The translations under genes were made by a program, and so were the position numbers. A stretch of 64,000 bases of DNA from Clytia hemisphaerica. Its lineage: Eukaryota; Cnidaria; Hydrozoa; Leptothecata; Clytiidae. Each line of letters starts with the position of its first letter. The first letter of the stretch is position 1. Shown here in pieces: positions 24,201 to 33,998 of this stretch. Under the pieces are notes generated by a model. It saw only the letters and a list, made by a program, of their open reading frames with translations, made no database searches and was not told the origin of the DNA. Location of the stretch: assembly GCA_902728285.1 (NCBI GenBank), contig CACVBU010000910.1, positions 928,691-992,690 on the forward strand, written 5' to 3'.

Positions 24201-26606
24201 TCAATGTCCATTTGTTTTAAAGTGGAAACCTCACGAACTGAACTCTGTCGATTTTTTGTTAAATATCATCACCGTAAAAAGAGAAGGGTAGGTCTCGATC
24301 AAAGGTTTATGTAAAATTCGAAGGGCTAAATGGCGCTTTTCCAAGCAAGAAAAATGAATATTGCAAAAAGTATTGTTGCTATTATTTTAGAAAATCCGTG
24401 AAGCTTCTGATTGGTCAAGCGCTGGAATTCTATTGTAATGTCCGGTAGGATTTCCTATCGAGAAACGGCACACTTTTCAGTCAAAGCCAGCCATCTAGCA
24501 CTTCGGGCTTTATAAATCTGTGGTCTCAATCGTTACTACGTTCTGTAATTCACTCTCTATCGCGATGTTGTCCTCTTGATGGACGACGCAGTGCTTAATA
24601 TTTCACGGAGTTATTATCGTACCGTACTAATGGCTAACTATTCGAAAGTTAGGCTGCTTGCATCCACTAACGGATTCGTGTTGGGGTTACCGAAGACTCT
24701 CTAGAAACTTAATCTGTTTAACACTAATCTGTCCTCGGCGCATGATTTCTTGTCCTCTTGTCCCCTTAACTCGCAAGCCCTTATAATAATAGCTCTCTGC
24801 CACTACAACTCTGACTCCATAACCCAAAAAAAGCTTAAGCGTTTCAGGCTTGAAGACTGGACTGTAAAAATTGAAATAAAATAAAATGAAACCAGCTATA
24901 ATCATTTGTAAGATGTTAACCAATTTTTTTTTCTTTTCTTTTTTCAGGTGTCTAGCGGAAAGAATGGGAGCGCTTTTCGTTCAAGGGTACGATCAACCAT
25001 TCTCGCAAATCAAGGTAAGTATTTAGTATTTAAAGCCATTTAGCGTTTCCTGAATGTATGATTACATTTCGGAGTTTTATTTCGTTTTTTGAACAAAAAT
25101 GACTATAATCCTAGTACCCTTCTGTTATCAATCAATTCTGTAGCTAGTTTATGTATCTGTATTTTCCTGCAACGGAAACGGTAAGCTTCTAATTTGTCTA
25201 GATCCTGACTGTCTGAGGACGACTATAAAACAGCACTCTTACCGTACTCGATTTTGCGAGTCAGAACTACGGGTTTTTTCCAAATCGCTTCAATCAATCG
25301 ACTCCACCGCCCTCAAAAGTGCAAATACATAAACTCGCTTATGTTTGAAAGTTTTCACTAAATCGAGGGAAGATCGAAGATTTTGGAATTTTGGGAGCTT
25401 TATTCTGATTTTTCCCCGAAGGTTAGATTTCTTTGGAGAGGGGCTAGACTTATTGATTTTTACACTTTACATTACGATTTACACTCCACAGGAGCCTGGA
25501 ATTCCCGAGTTAGAAGTGATAACTCGAGTTTTTTTTAGCTTTTAACTTTTCGAGTTATTTTGTTTTTTTAACTCGGTTTTTTTTCGTGCTTTTAACTGTT
25601 CGAGTTATCATTTTTGTGATGACATCATAATGACGTCACAAAACTGAAATTATGACGTCACTTTTAAAATAACTCGGGAATTCCAGACCCCCACTCCACA
25701 TTAACGCGAGATCATTTGAGGATAGAGAAGTGACTGAAAGGGTTTGGAACAACCCTGATTCACCGCTAATCAGGATCCAAACAAGACAAAAAACCAACCG
25801 TCTCCATCACCGAAAAACACATCCTACATAAACTAACTCGCTTATACCATTTAGGTGACGGCAGAGTTGAAACATTACGACAAACGAATCATTGAATGTA
25901 CTTGGGATAAAAATCAATGGAAATTCTTGAGGTTACGTGAAGATAAAAGTTTTCCTAATGCCTTCAAAACCGCAACAAGTCAGTATCTAAAAATTCTGTA
26001 ATCTTAGTCGTTTTCACATTTATATTTTCGTCCACCTTTTACATGAAAGTTTTACATGAAATTGCCAAACCTTTATTTTCAGAGCTAAAGCCAGATTTTG
26101 GATAATGGAGGGGCCAGAGATATAGTGACTCGGGAGAGGCAATCATGGTTTACACCAAGGGGAAAAATTTTGATTTTGACACCCGCAAATGCCTTAAAAT
26201 AGTCCTGTTTCAAACTGATTTGCAAGTACTCTCGAGTACCTAATAAGCGTCTCCCCGCTAGTTAATTTTTCGAAAATTTTCCACCCAGGACATTCTTATT
26301 CCAACCCCCCCCCCCAACTTATTAATTTTTGGAAAAATGTTAGCCTTTTTTTCAAATTTTCCACCCAGAACATTTTTATTCAACCAATCCCGCTTATGGC
26401 CCTGATTTCCCTAGGAAAATTGGACTCTGCTTATTTCACTCAGCCCTTCATTTAAGCACAAAAGAGTAACAAATGATAAACCAATCACTTTCACTTTCAC
26501 TTTCTTTTCAGGTGTATGCGAAAGTATCAAGAAGCCTGTAACAAAAGACTTTCTCTTGGACTATATTAAACGATTCGGTTTTCGAAGGCCTTTAGGTCAA
26601 CATTAA
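9265..26606 (+). CDS. RNGTT: mRNA-capping enzyme (RNA 5'-triphosphatase + guanylyltransferase)
   Basis: Nuclear enzyme that removes the gamma phosphate from nascent RNA polymerase II transcripts and adds the GMP cap. Eighteen coding exons splice to 1725 nt, 574 residues plus stop; the human protein is about 597. N-terminal cysteine-phosphatase domain, roughly residues 1-200: [10 protein letters not shown] near the start, then [10 protein letters not shown] with nucleophile Cys124 and Arg130. An acidic linker ([20 protein letters not shown]) follows. The guanylyltransferase/OB-fold domain starts near 250, with motif I KADGTR (Lys293 takes GMP), then [38 protein letters not shown] and [15 protein letters not shown]. 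The C-terminus RRPLGQH lacks the long proline-rich tail of the human protein. ATG at 9265 is chosen because [13 protein letters not shown] aligns with the family N-terminus. All phases agree and no catalytic residue is missing, so it should be functional. Identification is very secure; exact exon edges are hand-called. Confidence 0.95.
9807..10005. repeat. ATCGAACG-word MITE, copy 1
   Basis: Starts CCAGACGATCTCAATCGAAC and is filled with ATCGAACG/CGTTCGAT words on both strands; the right half is the approximate mirror image (GCATTCGATCGTCGATTC). Lies in intron 1 of the capping-enzyme gene. Confidence 0.6.
10109..10290. mobile_element. ATCGAACG-word MITE, copy 2 (intact)
   Basis: 182-bp near-palindrome. 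The left end CCAGATGATCTCAATCGAAC and right end GTTCGATTGAGATCGTCTGG are inverted repeats, and the body is made of ATCGAACG and its complement. Together with copy 1 it defines a family in which the whole element is one repeated word. No ORF of significance. Confidence 0.7.
11283..11590. mobile_element. GGAATTCC-word MITE
   Basis: Ends GGGCCATTCCAG and CTGGAATGGCCC are perfect inverted repeats, followed inward by TTACCCCC and GGGGGGTAA. The body carries GGAATTCCA-type words repeatedly. About 308 bp, in intron 1. Confidence 0.65.
11651..11836. mobile_element. Long near-perfect palindrome, MITE family H copy 1
   Basis: The left arm runs AATAGACCTTTTTTTAAAG through GTACTCCAGCATAAAAAC and ATACAGCCATGCATAATT, and the right arm is its reverse complement with very few changes. 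Arms are about 82 bp with a ~20-bp loop. The AATAGACCTTTT terminus is shared with the element at 38112-38316, so I treat both as one family. Confidence 0.7.
11986..12130. repeat. Small inverted-repeat element
   Basis: AACCTGGTTTCC at the left and GGAAACCAGGTT at the right are inverted repeats bounding about 145 bp with GCTCTAGGCGC and CTCTAGGCGCCG words. In intron 1. From 12131 to the exon at 13622 I see no further gene or clear element apart from a G run near 13140. Confidence 0.5.
17066..17216. mobile_element. MITE with CACTAGATAGAGCTACTC termini
   Basis: CACTAGATAGAGCTACTC near 17081 and its reverse complement near 17160-17180 are inverted repeats, with ATCTTAT on both outer sides. About 130-150 bp in intron 6. 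It ends about 200 bp before the exon 7 acceptor. Confidence 0.55.
19136..19418. mobile_element. MITE family S, copy 2
   Basis: TACAATCAGTG and CACTGATTGTA form the inverted ends. The body matches 7660-7976 (GGATAGAGTTTTAACTC, AGCCTAGAAACCC, CATTCTCGCTCGAACTT). Located in intron 9 of the capping-enzyme gene. Confidence 0.6.
19567..19672 (+). repeat. Short dispersed repeat (partner at 8780)
   Basis: CGACAGATTGAATCTAG, AGCGGTAAACTT and TTGTGTAAAAACCACGCG correspond to 8780-8878 on the other strand. Non-coding. Confidence 0.45.
19862..19943 (-). repeat. tRNA-like sequence / SINE head with A and B boxes
   Basis: Read on the minus strand it starts GGAGCGATGGCGGAGTGG, which has a good pol III A box (TGGCGGAGTGG), and later has a B box AGTTCGAATCC in a T-arm with a CCCC/GGGG stem. 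Five of seven acceptor pairs form. The anticodon stem does not fold well, so this is more likely a tRNA-Ser/Leu-derived SINE or a tRNA pseudogene than a working tRNA. It lies about 48 bp before the exon 10 acceptor. Confidence 0.5.
21488..21722 (+). repeat. MITE family A, copy 4
   Basis: TTTTTATAAGAACATTC to ATGTTCTTACATAG and TTGCTCTTATAAAAAACG. Same framework as 4521-4778. In intron 12, starting about 30 bp after the donor. Confidence 0.6.
21877..22130 (+). mobile_element. tRNA-derived SINE
   Basis: The head GTGACTGGGTAGCTCAGCCG has a pol III A box, with GGTTCGATCCC as B box about 40 nt later, matching a degenerate tRNA (a Val-like CTTACAA loop, but the anticodon stem does not pair). A non-tRNA body of ~180 bp follows (TGGGTAATCTGTTCTAGGCG, AGGTGTGACGCTCCACC). 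It ends about 25 bp before the exon 13 acceptor. Confidence 0.6.
22290..22600. repeat. CGCCAAAT-word stretch (possible degenerate MITE)
   Basis: CGCCAAAAT/CGCCAAATT and ATTTTGGCG words are repeated through intron 13. I cannot define clean termini. Coding frames here have no recognisable content. Confidence 0.35.
23323..23460. mobile_element. 138-bp palindrome in intron 14
   Basis: Arms of about 57-60 bp (GTTGCACGGTCGTCTCGAGG; GGGATACGG; ATATACAGGG; CAGTAAAACCGTATTGG) and their reverse complement, with a ~20-bp spacer around GACTCGGCAAGCCC. Only a few mismatches, so a strong cruciform or hairpin. Probably a small MITE. Confidence 0.65.
25141..25338 (+). repeat. MITE family B, copy 3
   Basis: TAGCTAGTTTATGTATCTG to AATACATAAACTCGCTTA, with GGAAACGGTAAGC and CTCTTACCGTACTCG. 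In intron 16. Confidence 0.65.
25493..25687. mobile_element. AACTCGAG-word MITE, copy 1
   Basis: CCTGGAATTCCCGAGTTA and TAACTCGGGAATTCCAG are inverted ends. The body repeats AACTCGAG-type and TCGAGTTA words and carries three TGACGTCA-like sites. Related sequence lies at 49390-49680. In intron 16. Confidence 0.65.
25701..25844 (-). repeat. MITE family B, copy 4, abutting exon 17
   Basis: Diverged, partly deleted B copy in reverse orientation (GAGGATAGAGAAGTGACTGA, CCGTCTCCATCACC, CATAAACTAACTCGCTTA). Its end is about 10 bp upstream of the exon 17 acceptor, so it supplies most of the sequence where the branch point would be expected. Confidence 0.5.
26250..26400. repeat. Imperfect tandem duplication in intron 17
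   Basis: TTTTCCACCCAGGACATTC and TTTTCCACCCAGAACATTT about 85 bp apart, each followed by a C-rich or AACCAATCCC stretch. Non-coding. Confidence 0.4.
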
Positions 26607-27525
26607 GATCCGAGATATTGTAGTGGAGATGGTTTTTTATATACGATTATAATAGTGAGAGATGAATCGTTGGAAATATTTCTGGAAGTGGACCAGACTA
26701 TGATCATCGTAAATCGTAACGGAAAGATACGTTTAGAACACTTCCATCAGCTCTAGTCTACGTTAAAGCATGGCTACACTCCATCGGGCTCTTCCAGAAA
26801 ATCCGTTCATTGTTCTAATGACCCACCCTGGAAGCTTCGATTTTTCACACCATGGACATGTATTATACTCCTGGGCGAGCATCAAGTTGACCCCATGGCC
26901 ACTTGAGAATTACCACATTTGACATTTGAAATTCACCCCCATGAACATGGCAGTTTTCAGAATACTTTCGATATCCCCGGACAAGATATCTTCCGTCAAT
27001 AATGAGCGTTTTTTTCTGGAAAAGGCCAATATATGTGATTATGCCAAGATTGCGAAGTATGGATGGAAGATCTTAAATGCTGTTCTCTGGGACGTGTGTT
27101 GTTGTTTTATTGCTTCTTAAAGCACGATATATCGGCATATTAACATTGTTGGACACGGTTATGTGAGATGAAGAAACCTTTTTATAGGAGAATCTAGTAT
27201 TCGCTGGTAAGAAACGACATGTTATTTCAAGTTTTTAGAATTTCTTACCAAGAGGGCTCTGGATTTGTACATGGTTGATTGATTTTTCGGCATTGGGCTT
27301 TTCCAGAAAAAAAAATTAATATAGAGGGTGGAAGATTAACATTTTTTGGATATTAACCCCGCCCCCTCCCCCGGCATTGTGACTTTTGACCCTAGGACAG
27401 CAGGTTTAATCCTCAGACAAGCATCAGTTGACCCCTTGGTCATTCAAAATCACTCCCAAACAGAGCAAGTTAACCTCCCCCCGTATAAGTCAAATTTTGT
27501 AGATTTTTCGTTTCCCCCGGACACT

Positions 27526-27706
27526 ATACCGAGTTTATGTATGTGTGTTTTTCAGCGACGGAGACGGTAAGGTTCTAATTTGGCTAGATCATGACCAACT
27601 GAGGACGACGGTAAATCAGCATATTTGCGGGTCAGAACTGCGGGTTTTTCAAAATCGCTTCAGTCACTTTACCGTCCTGAAAAGTGCAAATACATAAACT
27701 CGCTAT
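27526..27706 (+). repeat. MITE family B, copy 5
   Basis: TACCGAGTTTATGTATGTG to AATACATAAACTCGCTA. Nearly the same as 2835-3028 with a short internal deletion. The rest of 26607-28705 shows no gene I recognise; open frames of about 65 codons at 26926, 27346 and 28242 have no family resemblance. Confidence 0.65.
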
Positions 27707-28705
27707 TCATGTTTCTAGTGCTGGAAATCAGGCTCTCGTTTAAAGATCTACTTTTATTGAATTGCAAAGTAGTATCGTTATGGTGAGACAAATCTTGAAG
27801 GTTAGCTTTCTATCATTGATATGCGTTGGTTAAAATGGCGTCATTTTTCCTTTCGGTAAAAACCAAAGAAGCTGGAATTCACCACTATTAGAAAATATTG
27901 ATCGAATTCCGGGTTTTTTTTTCGGATGTCCTCATTATACCTGTTTACAAAGAAAATTTTTATTCGAAATTATTATGTATTAATGATATATTTATTTTAA
28001 GAAAAAAACGGTCTTTGACCTAACTTAAACATATAATGTTTTACTGATCAATTCATCAGCTACAACTAAGGATGGAGGTATAGCGGTTGATTCTGATTGG
28101 TACGATTTAAAAAAACTTTATGCTTTTTATTCAAAGATAGATTACGTCATGATCTACATCATAGCGTCATCACCAGGACACTGTGTATTTCATAAAATGT
28201 CGCTTTTTTAACATTGCTGAAATTGCAAAGATTAGATTTCGATGTCTGGTGTAATGCATGCATGTAGAGCAGAACTTATATCTAAAATAGCTTTTTCTAC
28301 TAACATTGTTGATGTCCCTTTGAAAGACTTTGATGTGCATTTTGACCAAAAACCAATCTCGTACCCAGGGCCACTTGTACCATTTTTTGATTTTACTGAT
28401 GGGCGTGAGCGCTCTATCATAATTATCAAAAAGCGGGCTAAGTGACTGGATACGAGTTTGCCAAAGGCCCACTGGATAAAATAATGGTAGCTTTTCTCGA
28501 TTCAAGTGTGGATTTCAATAACTGAATTATAATGTCTTAATTTGATGTTTCATATTATACTCTTTTATTTTCAGCCCAAAAAAAGTAAAAAATAACACAA
28601 ACGAAAGTCAAAATTATTACTTCAAGCGTCACTAAAATTATCAGACCATTTGGTCTTTATCAATCTTTACTCGGTGGTTTTAAACGAGGCTTTCATTCAA
28701 TAATA

Positions 28706-29329
28706 ATGGAAATCGAGTTCGAAAAATACATCACACAAAGGAAAGTATGGCCACAAGAAGGTCGCCATATATTGGCGCAGCATACGAAAGATTATGTCAT
28801 AGTTTACCAGGCGTTTAAACCATCGTTAGCGGAGTATGCTGTTGAGCATCAACGTTTTGGAGGTGCAGAGTACAACCCGGACCCGGATCGAATGTCTTGG
28901 ATCAAAACTAATTTCTTGTGGATGATGTATCGATCCGGGTGGGCCACTAAACCAAATCAAGAACGTATTTTAGCTATTTTTGTTAAATTGGACGGATTTG
29001 AGGAGATTTTGCGGAATGCTTATACAGGAAAACTGGAAAAACACGAAGGTGTTGAAAAGGATGATATTCAAGTCCGCTTGCAATGGGACCCTGATCACGA
29101 CCCATACGGCGAAAAAGTGCTACGTCGGGCAATCCAGCTTGGTTTGAAAGCGAACATTAGAAAACAATTTAATGAGGAATGGATCTTGGAAATTAAAGAT
29201 GTGACTGATTTCGTGAAGGAGCAACACGAATTTGTTTTGAAAAATGATTTGGATAATTTGACGGTACCGAGAGAAACGGAATATCGTCCACTCGATGATA
29301 GTGTTTATGATCGAGTATTTAACTATTGA
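28706..29329 (+). CDS. DUF4291 domain-containing protein
   Basis: Uninterrupted 207-residue frame with an AAT AAT ATG context; the ATG at 28706 is the first in frame near a plausible N-terminus. The whole protein resembles the DUF4291 family: an N-terminal HILAQHTKDYVIVYQAFKPS segment (about residues 22-41), then MSWIKTNFLWMMYRSGWATK (about 63-82), the family's most typical block, then VRLQWDPDHDPYGEKVLRRA (about 128-147) and a C-terminal region ending RVFNY. Length fits the family's usual ~180-215 residues. Biochemical function is not known to me. No signal peptide or membrane segment, so probably a soluble intracellular protein. AATAAA occurs about 35 bp after the stop. Homologues are known in bacteria and fungi; a possible prokaryote-to-animal transfer is inference. 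Confidence 0.85.
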   Translation: MEIEFEKYITQRKVWPQEGRHILAQHTKDYVIVYQAFKPSLAEYAVEHQRFGGAEYNPDPDRMSWIKTNFLWMMYRSGWATKPNQERILAIFVKLDGFEEILRNAYTGKLEKHEGVEKDDIQVRLQWDPDHDPYGEKVLRRAIQLGLKANIRKQFNEEWILEIKDVTDFVKEQHEFVLKNDLDNLTVPRETEYRPLDDSVYDRVFNY

Positions 29330-30017
29330 GATTGCCTCTAAGGTGTTCGGAAAAAACAAACAATAAATAATTGATTCGATCGATCGAATCAAAGCCTTTA
29401 AATCCAAAAGTCTTTCACGCCCGAGCAAAAATCTTCTTTCTTTGGAGTTGAAATTTCCGGGCGTCTTCTCTTGATCTTAAAACCCAAACATATTGTCTTG
29501 CCATCAAAACCTACTAACGATCAAATCATGCCATCTTTTGAGCTTTGTTTGAAAAGGCAAATATTTAAACTGGCAGCTGATGACGTCATTAAATATGGCG
29601 AATTTGGGGCAATCCTTGGGGTTGAATCGAAGAAATTAAAAAAAAAAAACACTGTCTAAATTTTCGATATAGAAACTTTTTTTACGAGACTAAGTTGGTT
29701 TAAAAGATCCAAACTCAGAAGCAGCCGCCGAAGATATTTTTTAGAAATATGTGTTCTTATCTTCTAGGAGACCAAATGATGACCATTCAATTTTTTATAC
29801 AAATGATGTGTTCTGATTTCTAGGAAACCTTTATCGCACTATTGTTTTCCCTAAACTTATCATTACTATATGGTTTGATGTGTTATAAAATCTCGGAAAA
29901 ACAGTTTGCCAAGATAAACTTGTAAGATATTTGTTTTGCTCCACAAAAGATGTGTTCTGGGTTCTGAAGCTTTCTAGGGTTTACGGAAGCCCTAAGCGGC
30001 CACAAGGACAACAATTT

Positions 30018-30175
30018 CACACAACAATATTAATCACTCGCAACAATATTTCAATATTTCACAACAATATCAATATTCTCACAACAATATCAAAATTCTC
30101 ACAACAATATCAAACTTCCCACAACAATATCAAAATTCTCACAACAATAATAATATCGACATTCTCACAACAAAT
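30018..30175 (+). repeat. Tandem repeat, ~20-bp unit
   Basis: Seven or eight units of CACAACAATATCAAAATTCT with small changes in length and sequence. AT-rich minisatellite; the frame across it is not a gene. Confidence 0.75.
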
Positions 30176-31067
30176 ATGAAGAAACTGGAAAAAAGTGCTC
30201 TCCTCCACCAGTGATTTTTTACGTCTTGTTAATGATGAAAAATCTTCCATGAGGACAGGACCTTAAATTACAACACATGTAGAGGCGCCTTGTGTTACAA
30301 TAAATTTACAGAGAGAGTCTGGTCATAGTCGTCATTGAGTGCCGTGGAGGAGACTGCACCACAGTCACCTTATTTGCAGGTGTTTTTTATTCGATCTTAG
30401 AAGCTGGTCCATACCGTCCGTAAAGCTTATGGTACTTATGGTTTCTCTGGAAATTGGAAAACTTTATACAGTGGTTAACTTTTTTCCTATCATTTGTAAG
30501 GTGACGACTATCAGATTCTCTGTTATTTTATTGTAATTATTCGACCATTCAATCACCACGTGATTTAGCTACACCTACACGTAGATCCGGGGGGGGCACT
30601 GACATTGACGGCCGACGGAGACATGCCGCTGGAGTTTGAAAAGTGGACCCTGTCAGATATGAATGTTTGGTATATTTGGGACCCTGTCGGACCTATTCTC
30701 ATGGAAGATTTTCATCGTCATCAAGACGTAAAAAATCACTGCGGGTTACCTAGACAACAAGGACACGGTAGATGACATTGATTATACTCCTGTTTCATCA
30801 GAACTCATCATCATTTCTGGCTGATTAATTTTCGAAGATCAGATCAGAACAGATCAAAATTTCTAGCTGAAACATGCTCTCAGAACACATCGGAAAAAAA
30901 GGTCGCCTCGCCGGCTGCTTTCGCAAACTGATCAAAGTTTGAATGTGAAAATCAAAATTTTATAATATTAGTCATCACGTTTAGACAAGCTGACAATGAT
31001 TTTGCCTCCTCTATAATTTTAACGAGGTGGTAACGATGAGCTAGATGTGCTTTCTACAAAATACAAG

Positions 31068-31988
31068 CAGGGCTCCCACAGCTCCTCAAATCTCCTCAAT
31101 TCTCCTTAAATTTCAAATGTCTCCTCAATTCTCCTCAAATCTCCTACTTTTTCTTGAATTTCTCCAATATTTTCTTCAAATCTCCTCAATTAAATTTGAT
31201 CAAAAATATAAAAACATTCAACGTAGTATCGCTGGCCCTCTAGATGTTTCGAAAATTGATTTTCAAGAATAAAATGCAAATTTTTTTGCTTGCTTCGTTT
31301 GCACATTTCTTTACTCTAATATCATGTTTCCATTTCCTCGTTGCTTTTCAATATCTCGAAATCAGCGCCGTTCTGGTAAGGACAGGGGGCCATGACCCCC
31401 AAACAGAGTTTTAATAAGGAGCAAAATCAATTACGAAGTAAAAGTTTAGAAACTCTGAGGGTGGGGTGCCACTTCGGAAAATTAAGGGTGTTATTTAGAC
31501 TATTGCCGCTATTGGTTCAGGCTGTTATAACATGTCTACATTTAAAAATATTTTCAGTTTTTTGTAGTTTTACACTTAGAGCCCCTGCTCCCCTCTAAGG
31601 CCTCTAAGGACCTAGCCCTCCCCCAAGATGGAGACTTTGGTAAACCTTTCCTTTGTTTAATTCGTAAAAAGCTCATTTTTACAATAAAGGAGACAATCTC
31701 AAAAGATTTTTGTGCTTATTTAAAGGTCATTTTCAGGAAGAGCCGCGCCCCTATGGCATGTGTGGATCATGCCGATGTAAAACATTATCCAATTTTTTTA
31801 TTGAACAGTAAAGTGTTGCTTTTTTAACAACAAAAAGTATCATTTTAACTTGAAAAGAAAATCTCCTCAATTTTTTTAAAAATATATGAAAAATCTTTTA
31901 CAGAAATCTCCTCAAAAAAGTGAAAAATCCTCCTTAATTCTCCTCAATTCTCCTTAAATTTGAAATTTTGAAAGCTGTGGGAACCCTG
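31068..31988. mobile_element. hAT-like non-autonomous element with CTCCTCAA words
   Basis: The left end CAGGGCTCCCACAGC and right end GCTGTGGGAACCCTG are inverted repeats typical of hAT non-autonomous elements. Both subterminal regions are packed with TCTCCTCAATTCTCC-type words in the same orientation. About 920 bp. I do not see a matching 8-bp flank, so the ends may be slightly off or the flank decayed. Confidence 0.6.
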
Positions 31989-32822
31989 AACCCTGCAAGG
32001 GAGATGGATGTCCAGTCGTTTTTAAATACATTATCATACACAAACATTTTTTCTAAACATAGAAATGATCTGCTGCATCTGTGCTTATATTATACACAAA
32101 ATAAATTTTCCTAAACATAGAAGTGATCTGACACCTCTTGTACACGAAAATTTATCCCCTCATCAATACTTAAAGATGCCACGTGTCCAAAAGCATGTAA
32201 ATCAAACTTCCTCAAAATGTGACAGAAAATTGATGAGGGATGATGAGTCTTTTTTAAAGCTGAAAGATGATATCATATGACTGTTTAAAGATCAACAAAA
32301 CACTTAAGTAAAAGGAAAAATTCACTGTTGAGATTGTAACGGCCAGACCAAAAAACTCTTCTACCATTATTTTCTACTGTACTATACCTAAGAAATTTTG
32401 AAGCTCATATTTTTTTGTTCAAAAACAAATAGTAGTATCAAAGAATCAAATGTCATTATCATTGTCATTATCAGTAATTCTACTTTCTTTTTCTAAAAAA
32501 TTAAAGCTAAAAAAACAAAACAAAACAATTAGAAAAATGTTTTAAAGAACAAAATAAATACTGTTTTAAATGTTTTAGTTTTTAGGAAGAGACTTTTGTA
32601 CATTTAATTTGTTACGTTTTACATCTTTTATAACCTAATAAATGCATTATAAATACAACAAAGAGACATGAATTTCTTGAAACATCTTTGTGTTTTGGAC
32701 TCCCTTTTTTTAAACAAAAAAAAACATGCCAGAAAATAGGAATATAAGAAAATATACTAATCAGTTGTGACTGTTCAATCTACCTAAAAATACAGTTTCA
32801 CTTTTAAAAGTTTGTAATTTTT

Positions 32823-33725
32823 TTAAGAAGCATAACGTTTTTTTGCAATATTTTGAAATTGTTCCAAAATTATGAAGGTTAGAACAGTATGGGGACCGAT
32901 TCGTAGATAACATGGGGTGAATCCTTTCCACAATGCAAAAACTCCCTCGTTGCGAACAACTTTTGTCAAAACATCTAGTCCACCTTTGTACTCTGGTTTC
33001 CCATCGATATATTTCATGCTTTGGATTCTGGTCTTCACGATATCTGGTGGAAGTGATGCCCACGTTGTGGCAAGACCACTCACCATACTTGCGCAAAAAT
33101 GACAAAAAACATTATCATCAAAATACTTCAGAGTCAGCAAATATTGTTTCACTTGAGAATAAGTTGCAAGTTGAGCAGCATTTACAAAAATGGCCCTTGT
33201 AATTGTTGGTAAACATCCTCTCCAGAGCGTTAAAACTCCTTCCTCCTTCACGACACGGAAAAGAGCATCAAATACATTTTTGTAGCCTCTCTGCTCATTT
33301 TTAGGAAGTCGACCATCTGAGGTCATTCTGATCAACGCCAATTCAGCTGGAGTCCCAACAAAAGCTCCAGTTCCTCCTGCAATCATACCAAAAGCACACT
33401 TCTGTAAAAAACTAACATTCTCTCCTGGTTTTTTGAATGAATCCATCAATGTTGTGTAAATTCCTAACCGTGTTGTTGTGTATGTTGCTTGTCTTAATAA
33501 ACCGGCTGAGAGTCCATTATAAAGTGAAATAGGTCCTTCACTCCTAGCAATATTGATAAGAGCGTGGAATGCAGTTTTGTGTTCTCTTGCACCTCCACCA
33601 ATTCCACTCATCTGCATTCTTGTTTTGACCAAGTCAAGCGGTTGAACAACGCAGGTAGCTGCCATTCCAGCACCTCCTCCCATCATGAATCGAACATATT
33701 TTGGAATCTCTATGTTGTTTGACAT
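32823..33725 (-). CDS. SLC25A11: Mitochondrial 2-oxoglutarate/malate carrier protein
   Basis: Inner-membrane exchanger of 2-oxoglutarate for malate in the malate-aspartate shuttle. The 300-residue frame shows the three-repeat mitochondrial-carrier architecture, about 100 residues each with two membrane helices. Repeat signatures: QPLDLVKTRMQMSG, TPAELALIRMTSDGRLP and LPPDIVKTRIQSM. Subfamily-specific stretches such as GLSAGLLRQATYTTTRLGIY, RRGYKNVF-type sequence (QRGYKNVFDALFRVV), GKPEYKGGLDVLTKVVRNEG and LWKGFTP with GPHTVLTFI point to the oxoglutarate carrier. I place the start at MSNNIEIPKYVRFMMGG (33725); the frame is open 15 codons further up to 33770, but those residues do not fit the family. 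No introns interrupt it. Human SLC25A11 is 314 residues. Confidence 0.93.
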   Translation of the reverse strand: MSNNIEIPKYVRFMMGGGAGMAATCVVQPLDLVKTRMQMSGIGGGAREHKTAFHALINIARSEGPISLYNGLSAGLLRQATYTTTRLGIYTTLMDSFKKPGENVSFLQKCAFGMIAGGTGAFVGTPAELALIRMTSDGRLPKNEQRGYKNVFDALFRVVKEEGVLTLWRGCLPTITRAIFVNAAQLATYSQVKQYLLTLKYFDDNVFCHFCASMVSGLATTWASLPPDIVKTRIQSMKYIDGKPEYKGGLDVLTKVVRNEGVFALWKGFTPCYLRIGPHTVLTFIILEQFQNIAKKRYAS

Positions 33726-33998
33726 TTTAAAATCAACCAAACAACTTGTGCTTCTATTAACTTGAATCAAAATAACTTGAACTTGGGACAGACAACAGAC
33801 AGGCTGACTTCAGGACAGAACTGAGGCAGGAACTGAGCACTTTCCAATTTCCGTGTTTACATTTTTGCCTCACCTTCCCAGTTAAAAGCTTTCAAAATAA
33901 GTCGGATATTGTTTACTTATCGAGACACACTCGTGGTACTTTATCTACGGGTTGGTCTACATGACAAAAAATGTAATCAGGTAATCAGACTATTTTAT

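Larger units (their letters stand above)
9265..26606 (+). other. RNGTT: Exon map of the capping-enzyme gene
   Basis: Coding exons: 9265-9322, 13622-13731, 14170-14273, 14969-15057, 16153-16228, 16620-16650, 17416-17640, 18004-18101, 18780-18881, 19991-20126, 20865-20939, 21377-21457, 22155-22238, 22659-22727, 24187-24287, 24948-25014, 25855-25978, 26512-26606. Every intron is GT...AG. Exon 6 is a 31-nt microexon coding the end of [11 protein letters not shown]. Intron 1 is the longest, about 4.3 kb. Exon 12 could also end at 21455 with GTGTAT, but only the GTATGA donor at 21458 keeps the frame into exon 13. Confidence 0.88.

Noticed and set aside
28170..28505. 111-codon minus-strand frame upstream of the DUF4291 gene, and a 67-codon plus frame over the same bases
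   Set aside because: Neither resembles a known family and they overlap on opposite strands; left unannotated.
30018..30175. CRISPR-like array
   Set aside because: Units are ~20 bp head-to-tail with no unique spacers; an AT-rich minisatellite in a eukaryotic genome.
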